The translations under genes were made by a program, and so were the position numbers. A stretch of DNA of 64,000 bases from Geobacter sp. UBA2189 (GTDB taxonomy: Bacteria > Desulfobacterota > Desulfuromonadia > Geobacterales > Pseudopelobacteraceae): assembly GCA_002328035.1 (NCBI GenBank), contig DCVL01000033.1:1-64000 (forward strand), given 5' to 3'. Below the pieces are notes generated by a model. That model had not been told where the DNA came from. It saw nothing but the letters and a program-made list of their open reading frames with translations, and made no database searches. Numbering within the stretch: the stretch's first letter is position 1; every line of letters starts with the position of its first letter. Shown piece after piece: positions 14,755 through 23,016 of the stretch.

Positions 14755-16314
14755 ATGAAAAAGCACAAAACTGTAGCACTCTCATTGTTGGTACTGCTTA
14801 TGACGGCATCTGCCGGTTTTGCAGAGAGGGAACAGATTAGACCAGGGATGAGAGCAGCAGGCTCTTTTAAATTACCTCAGATTGTACAGACACCATCCAG
14901 CGTGAGAGAGCTGACCATGCAATCAAAGATTGCCGGAATACAGCCCACTGAATCTCAAGCAGTTGGGAAAGCAGCGAAATTTCTGCTGACTCAGCAGTTT
15001 GCTCCTGCTCTTAATCTTAGCGCAACAATCAATCCAAAGGTAACGATACTAGGCAGGGCAGGAAACCGGATTCAGGCCGAAGCTATATACGTTTTTCTTA
15101 ACAGGAATACCTATTCTGCCACACTGTCAAAAATAATCTATGATATAGAAGGCGACGATGTCTTTCTGAAACAGAAAATTGACAATTATTCGCCTGCCAT
15201 TACCACATTACAAACACCTTCAAAAGTAAATCCCGCATCTGTAAAGATAAAATCGGATATATTGAAAAATCTTAAGCTGACACTTCCACAGGCTTACGGA
15301 CCAAGAGCCTTGGCTAATACACCATGCGATAACATTCCAACCGCCGTTTCCTTTACAAATCAAATACACGGTATATTTAACCAGGCGTTTGGCTCATCAG
15401 GTAAATTGATCGGCAATCAGAGCAACAAGCCTGCACTGATGGATATACTTAAAAATGGTACAAACATGGTGGCATGGAACAACATCGGACACGGAAATCC
15501 AAACCTTATTGTGCAATGGAACGGAGATGTAATTTCCTCGAACGATTTTAACACGGCCATACCGTTTCAGGGGATCTATAACTCGGTAATACTCCTCAAT
15601 TCCTGTGACACATGTGCATCCCCCTACAATCTGAAAAATGGCATTATGAAACATAATCCACGCACCTACATAGCTGGAAGCAGGGGGCTCCCTATCGGCT
15701 CTTCAGAGGAAGTAGACAAATATTTCTGGGATTACACTCTGCTTCAAAATCAGACTATGGCATGGTCTCTTAATGAGGCACAGAAAAAGAAAAATCTGCT
15801 GGGGTACTTCTGCCTTGCCGGATACTATGGCAAGTTTGCCGAAGTTGAGGCCGCAAAGTTTACTGAAGATTGTATAAACTTCAACCCGAATACAGTTTCT
15901 GCAGCACCAGTACAAGGACGCTGGAAAGTTTTAAATAGCGGTTCCTGGATGATGGATTTTGGAAATAATAAGGCCGCAGCAGAAAAGGCCGTCCAGATCA
16001 TAAAACAATACAATCTGAACAAGCAGTGCTTTGTTGGCAGACCTAACGCACCATTTCAATACTACACAGTAAACGGCAACGCCCCGCAAGGCACCATAGC
16101 CGGTGAAGACTGCATATCTTTCAATCCTGCCGGAATCACCGCCGTAAAAATACAGGGGAGCTGGAAGGTGGTTCATGGCAACATCTGGATGATGGATTTT
16201 GGCCAAAAGGAAGCTGAAGCCAAAATTGCTGTCGAGATTATAAAACATTATGGCTTCAACAAGCAGTGCTTTGTTGGCAGACCTAATCCTGGGATGCAGT
16301 ATTACCGCAAGTGA
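14755..16314 (+). CDS. Exported caspase/gingipain-like protein with two tandem C-terminal repeats
   Basis: A 519-residue protein with a signal peptide cut near residue 22 and a taaggaggt site. Residues 195-360 look like a C25/caspase-fold domain: a histidine after a hydrophobic strand (NIGHGNP, H246) and, 38 residues on, a cysteine at a strand end (LLNSCDTC, C284), the usual order and spacing of the His/Cys dyad. Residues about 370-437 and 450-517 are two copies of a repeat with the pattern EDC-I-FNP, GxWKV, WMMDFG, and NKQCFVGRPN. Such repeats decorate other bacterial exported proteins. Whether it is an active protease is not shown. It lies downstream of two exported coiled-coil proteins. 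Confidence 0.65.
   Translation: MKKHKTVALSLLVLLMTASAGFAEREQIRPGMRAAGSFKLPQIVQTPSSVRELTMQSKIAGIQPTESQAVGKAAKFLLTQQFAPALNLSATINPKVTILGRAGNRIQAEAIYVFLNRNTYSATLSKIIYDIEGDDVFLKQKIDNYSPAITTLQTPSKVNPASVKIKSDILKNLKLTLPQAYGPRALANTPCDNIPTAVSFTNQIHGIFNQAFGSSGKLIGNQSNKPALMDILKNGTNMVAWNNIGHGNPNLIVQWNGDVISSNDFNTAIPFQGIYNSVILLNSCDTCASPYNLKNGIMKHNPRTYIAGSRGLPIGSSEEVDKYFWDYTLLQNQTMAWSLNEAQKKKNLLGYFCLAGYYGKFAEVEAAKFTEDCINFNPNTVSAAPVQGRWKVLNSGSWMMDFGNNKAAAEKAVQIIKQYNLNKQCFVGRPNAPFQYYTVNGNAPQGTIAGEDCISFNPAGITAVKIQGSWKVVHGNIWMMDFGQKEAEAKIAVEIIKHYGFNKQCFVGRPNPGMQYYRK
16018..16286 (+). repeat. Direct repeat inside the caspase-like gene
   Basis: The 29 bases at 16018-16046 are identical to those at 16258-16286; both encode the NKQCFVGRPN end of the two protein repeats. 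The rest of the repeat units has diverged, so the identical part may be kept by recent recombination or gene conversion. Confidence 0.85.
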
Positions 16315-16342
16315 TTTTAGTATAATGGGAAAAGGGCTTTAT

Positions 16343-17353
16343 ATGGGTCTGAGACAACTTATTGGTATTTTTTCACTTATGATATTTTTATCAGATATAC
16401 CTGTTGATGTTGCCTGTATGGAGCCCTTACCTGTCTACATTTTGGAGCGGGACACTCTCCAAACCCGCAATTTTACTCCTGTTATCAACCACCAGACCAT
16501 GCTGGTAAACCTGGGTGAGAGACCTTTAACTCTGGATCTCAAATCCGCTTTCCCCAACAAGTTTTATAAAAAGGGGGATGGCTATCCTGCATTCCTCGAT
16601 GATTCGCTTATTGCCGATCCTGTATTCAGTCCTTTTGAGATAGCACCTAAAAAGGTGTCTTATCTCCCACGACCAGATATTATAGTAGATCCCCAAAACA
16701 CCTCATTTATTTGGAGTAAAGTTGAGCTGCCAGATAGTGAGGCTGTAGTGGCACAGTACGATAATTATTACGGTGAGCAAAACTGCTTCTGGCGAGAGAG
16801 TGGTTTTGATTTCGAGGGGATACAGGTAAAAACCGATTATGCCGTTCAAACCGACAAGAACGGCAGGATCACTATCTCGCTCAGCTTCCTGATCAGTAAC
16901 AACAGCAACTATGATGTACAAGACTTTAACCTCGGGGTATTTGTGCCTGTACGCCAGTTGCTTAAGGACAGCGAAGTCAGCATCCTTGAAACTGAAAAGA
17001 TTTGCACATCTGCCAATGTAGAAGCGTCAAGAATTACCAAATCAGATGGATTCGGAGAAGCAGCAGATGGAATAGCGGCAGCGATAAGTGTCAAAGAGTT
17101 TACTACTGAGATGCAGAAGAAGTTTTCTCTATCTATCTCAGGGATACCTTCAAAAAAAACCGCCATTTCATGGCCAATTCTCACAGTAACAGGCAGAAGT
17201 ATCCGCCCTGGCATCTGGCCATCAACAGTAATTAAAACTGACACCCTTATAAATCAGGGAAGCTTTTCCTACCTGTCATACAACCTGGTAATCAAAGATC
17301 GTCAATACTTCAAGATTTCGCCTCAAAACTCAACTGTCGAAAATGCAAAATAG
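16343..17353 (+). CDS. Exported protein, unknown function
   Basis: A 336-residue protein. The ATG at 16343 has an aaaaggg site and begins a signal peptide (LIGIFSLMIFLSDIPVDVA); an ATG at 16325 lacks a site. The mature protein is rich in beta strands with few cysteines, contains a long charged middle part and shows no motif I recognise. A region around residues 180-235 (RITISLSFLISNNSNYDVQDFNLGVFVP) resembles an immunoglobulin-like beta sandwich. It lies 28 bases after the caspase-like gene and could be its partner. It ends five bases from the convergent glycosyltransferase. Confidence 0.6.
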   Translation: MGLRQLIGIFSLMIFLSDIPVDVACMEPLPVYILERDTLQTRNFTPVINHQTMLVNLGERPLTLDLKSAFPNKFYKKGDGYPAFLDDSLIADPVFSPFEIAPKKVSYLPRPDIIVDPQNTSFIWSKVELPDSEAVVAQYDNYYGEQNCFWRESGFDFEGIQVKTDYAVQTDKNGRITISLSFLISNNSNYDVQDFNLGVFVPVRQLLKDSEVSILETEKICTSANVEASRITKSDGFGEAADGIAAAISVKEFTTEMQKKFSLSISGIPSKKTAISWPILTVTGRSIRPGIWPSTVIKTDTLINQGSFSYLSYNLVIKDRQYFKISPQNSTVENAK

Positions 17354-17358
17354 TTAGT

Positions 17359-18504
17359 TTAGATGACTTTCAATTTCCCGTTTTGCAACACTTTAAATCT
17401 ATGCCCTCTCCAGGTGACAGAATTTCCGGTAAACGCCAGAAGCCAGCTGGAAAAGGCCAGGAGATCTCTAAAGGGGAGCAGCCACAACCAAGCAGGGAGG
17501 AGTTTATCTTCAATGCATTTCCTGCTGAAAAACGTAGCCACTGAAAACCTGATTAGATATAAAAAAGCTACAGATGTCAGCGCTGCAGGAATACTGCCTG
17601 CTGCCAGAGTAGCCAGTATTCCAAGCCCTGGCAGGGTTATGCCTGAAGCCAGATAACCGATGGGACGGCTTACACGCATGGTGCGCGCCCAGCGCAACTG
17701 CCTGGAAAGGATATTTGAAAGAGTCTCCGGCTTTAAAACACTTTCAACAAACTGATCATCAAGCAGAAGCTTCCATCCTGCATGGTAGATCTTATTACCC
17801 AGCTGGTAATCATCCGCTAGAAAATCTACCAACGCATCCAATCCGCCGATATCCTCCAGAGCCTGTCGTCGGAATGTCATTGCTGCTCCAAGTGCAAATG
17901 AAAGCCCTTCCAGCTTTAAGGCCGTAACCACATTTGGAACCATCTCTGTAGTAAATGCAAGTGCCTCAAATGCGGTTGATATCCCATAAACCTTTGAAGT
18001 TCTATATGGGGATGTCACAAGGCCTACAGTAGAATCGGAGAAGTGACTGACAACTGAGTTAAGGAAGCTGTTTTCTACACGGATATCACTATCACAGATG
18101 ATTATTATGTCGTTTTTCACAAGGGGAAAGGCATTGATAAGGTTGGATATCTTGTAGTTTAAGCCATGTATTTTTTCGTTGATACTTATACTGATATCAT
18201 GGTCGGGGAAATTTTTTATCAAGCGCCTTATAACTGACAGAGCCGGATCATCGGGATCGCTCAATGAGAAAAGCAGCTGTACCGGAGCATCGTAGTTCTG
18301 GAGGCAAAATGAGGCAAAATTCTCGTAGCTCCCCTCATCCATACCCTTTACCGGCTTCATAACAGTAACAGGCAGGGCTTTCTTAAGATTACCCTCTCTC
18401 TTCACCTTTTTATCTATAAAGAAGCTCCATCCGCACCAGAGGGTAATCAGAGAATAAGCTGCGGCAGGAAGGACTGCCAAAAAAGGAAGTAGATTACGGA
18501 GCAT
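17359..18504 (-). CDS. hpnI: Hopanoid-associated glycosyltransferase HpnI
   Basis: A 381-residue membrane glycosyltransferase of the GT2/GT21 (ceramide glucosyltransferase-like) type. It has an N-terminal helix, PVTVMKPVKGMD, ICDSDIRV (DXD-type), FLADDYQLG and the RQLRWAR motif (QXXRW), then two or more C-terminal helices. HpnI adds N-acetylglucosamine to bacteriohopanetetrol. No other hpn gene is in the window, so the hopanoid call rests on similarity to HpnI; a related lipid glycosyltransferase is possible. It overlaps the methyltransferase gene upstream by 11 bases. Confidence 0.75.
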   Translation of the reverse strand: MLRNLLPFLAVLPAAAYSLITLWCGWSFFIDKKVKREGNLKKALPVTVMKPVKGMDEGSYENFASFCLQNYDAPVQLLFSLSDPDDPALSVIRRLIKNFPDHDISISINEKIHGLNYKISNLINAFPLVKNDIIIICDSDIRVENSFLNSVVSHFSDSTVGLVTSPYRTSKVYGISTAFEALAFTTEMVPNVVTALKLEGLSFALGAAMTFRRQALEDIGGLDALVDFLADDYQLGNKIYHAGWKLLLDDQFVESVLKPETLSNILSRQLRWARTMRVSRPIGYLASGITLPGLGILATLAAGSIPAALTSVAFLYLIRFSVATFFSRKCIEDKLLPAWLWLLPFRDLLAFSSWLLAFTGNSVTWRGHRFKVLQNGKLKVI

Positions 18505-19123
18505 CAGTAGAGGACTCAGACTTCTGGATTACAAGACAGAACGGAGCTGTGGCTCTCACGTTTACTTGTCCCATCTGCCAGACATGATATGTTTTGGAAG
18601 CAAGATCTGCTGCCCATTCCTTAACTTTTACAGCCTCCTCATCCCCCCCCTGATGCCCAGGATAACAGGTAACAATGAGAAGCCCGGAAGGTGCAAGAAG
18701 CAGAAGTGATGATTCAAGGGCTTTAATGGTAGTTGATGAACTGGTTGTAATCTCACGGGAAGCCCCAGGTAGCCATCCAAGATTGAACACTATTGCATCT
18801 ATCTGGCTGTCGAGAAGCTCCAGAATCCTCTCATGTCCATCATTTATAAGCGTCACACGATCCTGTAACCCCTGTTCAGATAGTCGCTGGAAGGTTCTTT
18901 CAATAGCCTCTTTCTGGATATCAAAGGCATACAGATGTCCTGTCTCTCCAGCCAACCTGGCCAAAAGCAGAGTATCCTTGCCATTGCCACAGGTGGCATC
19001 CACCAATTGGCTGCCTGTCCTGACAAAGTTCTTCAGCAAGAGATGGCTTAATGCAACGGGACCTCGCAACTGTCTCACTGATGCAAGAGAATCAGACATA
19101 GTTTTTTCTGCTGCCTTTATCAA
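18494..19123 (-). CDS. Class I methyltransferase of the YtqB/MnmM type
   Basis: A 209-residue SAM-dependent methyltransferase with motif I LVDATCGNGKDTLLLA, an acidic residue in YAFDIQKEA, and the family-specific VFNLGWLPGASREITTSS, followed by ITCYPGHQGGDEE-like and TAPFCLVIQKS. These fit pfam06962 proteins, of which B. subtilis YtqB (MnmM) methylates the wobble uridine side chain of tRNA. Cytoplasmic. It overlaps hpnI and starts 13 bases after the SPOR gene. Confidence 0.8.
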   Translation of the reverse strand: MIKAAEKTMSDSLASVRQLRGPVALSHLLLKNFVRTGSQLVDATCGNGKDTLLLARLAGETGHLYAFDIQKEAIERTFQRLSEQGLQDRVTLINDGHERILELLDSQIDAIVFNLGWLPGASREITTSSSTTIKALESSLLLLAPSGLLIVTCYPGHQGGDEEAVKVKEWAADLASKTYHVWQMGQVNVRATAPFCLVIQKSESSTDAP

Positions 19124-19135
19124 AAAGTAATTCGA

Positions 19136-19891
19136 CTATTCCTGGTCAGGAAGCACCTTTGCACCGCCACCGATCCTTGAAGCGATCTCTGAAGCGGCCT
19201 CCTTCTCCAGATGGCGTCCTATTCTAACCCTGTACCACGTTCCCTTATCATTCAGGTTGGTCTCTACAATCGACGCACTGTAACCTTTTGCTGCAAGGTT
19301 TTTCCTGGTATTTTCCGCGTCTTTGGCAGAGTTGAAGGCTGCGATCTGTACCAGATACCCATAATTCGCCATTTTCTGATCAGGAGGCTTTGGCACTACA
19401 GGAGGTTGAGGTTTTGCAGGCTGCGAAGTAGTGGTTGGAACAGTTTTGGCTTTTTCATTTATGCCACTTCCAAGAACGGTCTGTTTCTGGCCTTTAGGCA
19501 GATTTTCGAAGAAGGATAGAGGCACCTGATTTGTCGGTGATGCTTGTTGTGGTTGTTGAGCAGGGACTTGGGCTGTTTGAATTGTCTGGCTCTGGGAAGG
19601 GAGCTGTTGTTGCTGCATCTGAGAGGGTTGCTGTAGCTGTTCAGGTTGTTTTTTTACCTCTTTGGGCGAAGACTCAAGACTTTGCTGCTCCATCGCAGCG
19701 CGGAACGCCCTTTTAGTTGCTTTCTGCGAAAGATACCAGCCAGAAGCGAACCCTGCTATAAATCCTATAGCTACAAGGATAATAAGGCCAATCAGATTTC
19801 TGCGGATGCTACTTGAAGATGTTCTTTGGCCATGAAGCCCAGATGGTGGTGTTCCGTAAGATTGACGAGGCTCATTGTAATCAATCCGCAT
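19136..19891 (-). CDS. SPOR-domain membrane protein
   Basis: A 251-residue bitopic protein: a short cytoplasmic N-terminus, one helix at about 35-55 (LIGLIILVAIGFIAGFASGWYL), a long Gln/Pro-rich linker, and a C-terminal SPOR domain (residues about 175-245: YLVQIAAFNSAKDAENTRKNL, YRVRIGRH). SPOR domains bind denuded glycan strands at division septa. It sits immediately after argS and downstream of ftsB in the same operon, which fits a link to cell division. Confidence 0.88.
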   Translation of the reverse strand: MRIDYNEPRQSYGTPPSGLHGQRTSSSSIRRNLIGLIILVAIGFIAGFASGWYLSQKATKRAFRAAMEQQSLESSPKEVKKQPEQLQQPSQMQQQQLPSQSQTIQTAQVPAQQPQQASPTNQVPLSFFENLPKGQKQTVLGSGINEKAKTVPTTTSQPAKPQPPVVPKPPDQKMANYGYLVQIAAFNSAKDAENTRKNLAAKGYSASIVETNLNDKGTWYRVRIGRHLEKEAASEIASRIGGGAKVLPDQE

Positions 19892-19899
19892 GTCTTCTC

Positions 19900-21594
19900 C
19901 TACATCCGTTCCGGAGCTGATACTCCCAAGAGGGCAAGGGCATTCCTTAACACCTGCTTTATCTGTTGTAACAAATATAATCTGGCCTCACTCAGCTCTG
20001 CATTATCGGTAACAACCTTTGTCTTGTTGTAGTAACTGTGAAACTGACCTGCCAGCTCTGTAAGGTAATAGACTATCTTATGCGGTTCAAACTCTCTTGC
20101 AGCCTCATCAACAGTTTCTGGTAAACGATCCAGCCATTTTATCAGACGAAGTTCTTCTGGAGTTTCCAACAATCGGAGTTGTTCAGAGCTAATTGATTTA
20201 TCTGATATGGAAAGTCCCTTTTCGTGCGCGTTTTCAAAGACACTGCAGATTCTGGCATGAGCGTATTGAATGTAATAAACCGGATTATCAAGTGACTGTT
20301 GCTTGGCAAGATCAATATCAAAGACAAGCTGTGAATCAGGCTTTCTCATTACAAAGAAAAAACGGGTCGCATCACGTCCAACTTCATCAATAAGATCTCT
20401 GAGGGTAACGTAGCTTCCGGCACGTTTGGATATCTTCACCTCTTCTCCGCCGCGCATGACAGTAACCATCTGGTGAAGAACATATTCAGGCCAACCTTTT
20501 GGGATACCCTCATCAAGAGCCTGTAAGCCCGCCCTAACCCTGGTCACAGTGCTATGATGATCCGCCCCCTGTTCATTTACCACCCTGACAAATCCTCTCT
20601 GCCATTTATCAAGATGATAAGCGACATCCGGCACAAAATAAGTGTAACTGCCATCCGTCTTACGCATTACCCGATCTTTGTCATCACCAAAATCTGTAGT
20701 GCGGAGCCAGAGTGCTCCTTCGTGCTGGTATGTATGACGCTTTGCGATGATTGCAGCTACCGTCGCATCAACCTTGCCATCACTGTAAAGACTGGATTCA
20801 AGAAAGTAGTTGTCAAATTTTACATCGAAAGCCTTAAGATCCTGATCCTGTTCACGACGCAACCAAGCAACGGCAAAACGTCGTATCGCCTCAATATCAT
20901 TTGGGTCACCCACTGCAGTTACCTGGTGGTCATCACTATGGACAGTCTCCTTTGCCAGATAGGCAGCAGACACCTCCTTAATGTATTCCCCCTGGTAACC
21001 ATCAGCCGGCCAACGGGGATCATCTGGCTCAATATTCATGCAGCGAGACTGCACCGACAAGGCCAGATTGTTTATCTGGGCACCTGCATCATTATAATAA
21101 AACTCCCGGGTAACATCCCACCCAGTTGCGGTAAGGAGTCTGCATATAACATCGCCGATGGCAGCACCTCGGCCATGCCCTATATGCAGAGGCCCAGTAG
21201 GATTGGCGCTTACAAACTCTACCTGCGCCTTTCGCCCATTGCCGGTTGCACAATTGCCAAATGCTGATCCGGCGGCGTCTATAATTTTAAGGCAACCTTG
21301 CCATGCAGATGGGGCTATAAAAAAATTGATAAAACCAGGCCCAGCTACCTCTGCATGTTGCAGCAGAGCTTCGGAATCTTCAAGGTGTGATAGCAACAGG
21401 TCAGCTATCTGACGAGGAGACTTCCTTTCCGGCCTGGCAAGCTGCATGGCTATATTGCATGCAAAGTCACCGTGCAATTCATTTGCAGGCAGGTCAATAA
21501 GAACCAGCGGAAAGCTCTCTGAACGAAGAACGCCGGCTGTGCGAGCCGACAAAAGAGCTTTTTCAACCAGTGATGCAAGTTTCTGACGGATCAT
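19900..21594 (-). CDS. argS: Arginyl-tRNA synthetase
   Basis: A 564-residue class I synthetase. It has the N-terminal Arg-N domain (residues 1-95), the HIGH motif at 137-140 (PTGPLHIGHGRG), the KMSK equivalent in VKISKRAGSYVTL, and the helical DALR anticodon-binding domain at the end. It charges tRNA-Arg in the cytoplasm. Its ATG overlaps the stop of the 58-residue protein upstream (ATGA), so the two are translationally coupled. Confidence 0.97.
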   Translation of the reverse strand: MIRQKLASLVEKALLSARTAGVLRSESFPLVLIDLPANELHGDFACNIAMQLARPERKSPRQIADLLLSHLEDSEALLQHAEVAGPGFINFFIAPSAWQGCLKIIDAAGSAFGNCATGNGRKAQVEFVSANPTGPLHIGHGRGAAIGDVICRLLTATGWDVTREFYYNDAGAQINNLALSVQSRCMNIEPDDPRWPADGYQGEYIKEVSAAYLAKETVHSDDHQVTAVGDPNDIEAIRRFAVAWLRREQDQDLKAFDVKFDNYFLESSLYSDGKVDATVAAIIAKRHTYQHEGALWLRTTDFGDDKDRVMRKTDGSYTYFVPDVAYHLDKWQRGFVRVVNEQGADHHSTVTRVRAGLQALDEGIPKGWPEYVLHQMVTVMRGGEEVKISKRAGSYVTLRDLIDEVGRDATRFFFVMRKPDSQLVFDIDLAKQQSLDNPVYYIQYAHARICSVFENAHEKGLSISDKSISSEQLRLLETPEELRLIKWLDRLPETVDEAAREFEPHKIVYYLTELAGQFHSYYNKTKVVTDNAELSEARLYLLQQIKQVLRNALALLGVSAPERM

Positions 21595-21767
21595 TTTATA
21601 GAAGTTTCCTTGCCAGATTTGTTAGGGTGGGTAGTTTGGACGTCATCCAGATCCTTTATTGTTATATCCCTTGAAAAATCGGGACAGCGCGCGCCTCCAT
21701 CAGAGACGCTAAAGCGTTTTGCACAGGTTTCACGCCAGGCACAGACAGCACAACTTTGTCGTGGCAT
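21591..21767 (-). CDS. 58-residue four-cysteine protein coupled to argS
   Basis: A short gene easily missed. Reading the minus strand from ATG at 21767 gives 58 residues, MPRQSCAVCAWRETCAKRF at the start, with cysteines at 6, 9, 15 and 28 and a charged, probably disordered tail. The stop codon overlaps the argS start (ATGA), and the gene begins nine bases after the ftsB stop, so it fills the space exactly. The CXXC-X5-C-X12-C pattern suggests a small metal site. No family recognised. That it is real is inferred from packing, coupling and the cysteines. Confidence 0.65.
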   Translation of the reverse strand: MPRQSCAVCAWRETCAKRFSVSDGGARCPDFSRDITIKDLDDVQTTHPNKSGKETSIK

Positions 21768-21776
21768 TTTTATGCC

Positions 21777-22076
21777 TCACTTTTCCTTTGAAGGTGAAAA
21801 TTGATAAATAACCTCATTAGGACGCACCAATCCCAACTCCTTGCGGGCAATTCTTTCTATCTGGTGCTTGTCAGTTCTCAAAGCCTCTATGGAGAGCCTG
21901 AGGTTTTGATTTTCTTCCCGCAATTCCGAAACTTTCTGTTCAATTCTCTGTTTTTCCTGCTTCATTCCATAAATACGCAAAAGCCCTTTTTCGCCAAAAA
22001 CCGTAAAAAACAGGATAAACAGTAGACATCCTGCCGGAATCAGCCAGGTACGGCCTGTAATCCGTATGTTTGTCAT
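21777..22076 (-). CDS. ftsB: FtsB/DivIC-family septum protein
   Basis: A 99-residue bitopic protein: one N-terminal helix (LIPAGCLLFILFFTVFG), a coiled coil (KQRIEQKVSELREENQNLRLSIEAL) and the typical RIARKELGLVRPNEVIYQF end. FtsB forms a complex with FtsQ and FtsL that activates septal peptidoglycan synthesis. It follows the UDP-xylose synthase gene by one base. Confidence 0.9.
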   Translation of the reverse strand: MTNIRITGRTWLIPAGCLLFILFFTVFGEKGLLRIYGMKQEKQRIEQKVSELREENQNLRLSIEALRTDKHQIERIARKELGLVRPNEVIYQFSPSKEK

Positions 22077-22077
22077 A

Positions 22078-23016
22078 TTACCCCCTGCCTAACTGCTTGG
22101 CAAAGTATTCTGCTGTATTCTTCAAACCATTATTAAGGTCTATCTTTGCCTGCCAGCCCAGTTTCTCTTGCGCTACGGAGATATCCGGCCTTCTCTGTTT
22201 GGGATCATCCTGTGGAAGCGGCTTAAATACTATCTTTGATTTTGAGCCGGTTATTGCAATTATTTTTTCTGCAAATTCAAGGATCGTGTTCTCCACAGGG
22301 TTGCCAAGATTGACAGGCCCTGTGAATCCTTGATTATTTTCCATCATCCTTATAATTCCATCTACCAGATCACTTACGTAACAGAATGAACGGGTCTGTT
22401 TTCCTTCACCAAACACGGTGATATCCTCGTTCTTGAGAGCCTGAAGCATAAAGTTGGATACCACTCGCCCATCGTTCTCGGCCATCCTTGGACCATATGT
22501 ATTGAATATCCTTACAATCCGTATATCCACCTTGTTTTGGCGGTGATAGTCCATCATAAGGGTCTCAGCCACCCTTTTCCCTTCATCATAGCAGCTACGG
22601 ATACCTATCGGGTTTACATTTCCCCAGTAATCTTCCCTTTGAGGATGCATCTGAGGGTCACCATAGATCTCTGATGTTGAGGCCTGAAGGATACGCGCTT
22701 TGACCCGTTTTGCCATTCCTAGCATATTAATCATACCCATGACGCTGGTCTTTACTGTTTTTACAGGGTTGTACTGGTAGTGGATGGGTGAGGCCGGGCA
22801 TGCGAGGTTGTATATACGGTCAACCTCAAGGAGGATAGGCTCTACTATATCATGGCGGATTAACTCGAAATGGTGACTGTCCAGCAGATGGATAATATTG
22901 TTCTTGCTGCCGGTAAAGAAGTTGTCCAAGCAGAGGAGATCATGTCCTTCATTTAACAGTCGTTCGCAGAGATGGCTTCCCAGGAAGCCTGCCCCTCCGG
23001 TGACGAGTATACGCAT
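22078..23016 (-). CDS. UDP-glucuronate decarboxylase (UDP-xylose synthase)
   Basis: A 312-residue extended SDR protein with GGAGFLGSHL at 7-16, the NLACPASPIHYQ segment, and the YDEGK catalytic pair (YXXXK) preceded by RSCYDEGKR, all typical of UXS. It binds NAD+ and turns UDP-glucuronate into UDP-xylose. It directly follows UDP-glucose dehydrogenase, with overlapping stop and start (TGATG), so the two enzymes make UDP-xylose from UDP-glucose for a surface polysaccharide. Confidence 0.92.
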   Translation of the reverse strand: MRILVTGGAGFLGSHLCERLLNEGHDLLCLDNFFTGSKNNIIHLLDSHHFELIRHDIVEPILLEVDRIYNLACPASPIHYQYNPVKTVKTSVMGMINMLGMAKRVKARILQASTSEIYGDPQMHPQREDYWGNVNPIGIRSCYDEGKRVAETLMMDYHRQNKVDIRIVRIFNTYGPRMAENDGRVVSNFMLQALKNEDITVFGEGKQTRSFCYVSDLVDGIIRMMENNQGFTGPVNLGNPVENTILEFAEKIIAITGSKSKIVFKPLPQDDPKQRRPDISVAQEKLGWQAKIDLNNGLKNTAEYFAKQLGRG

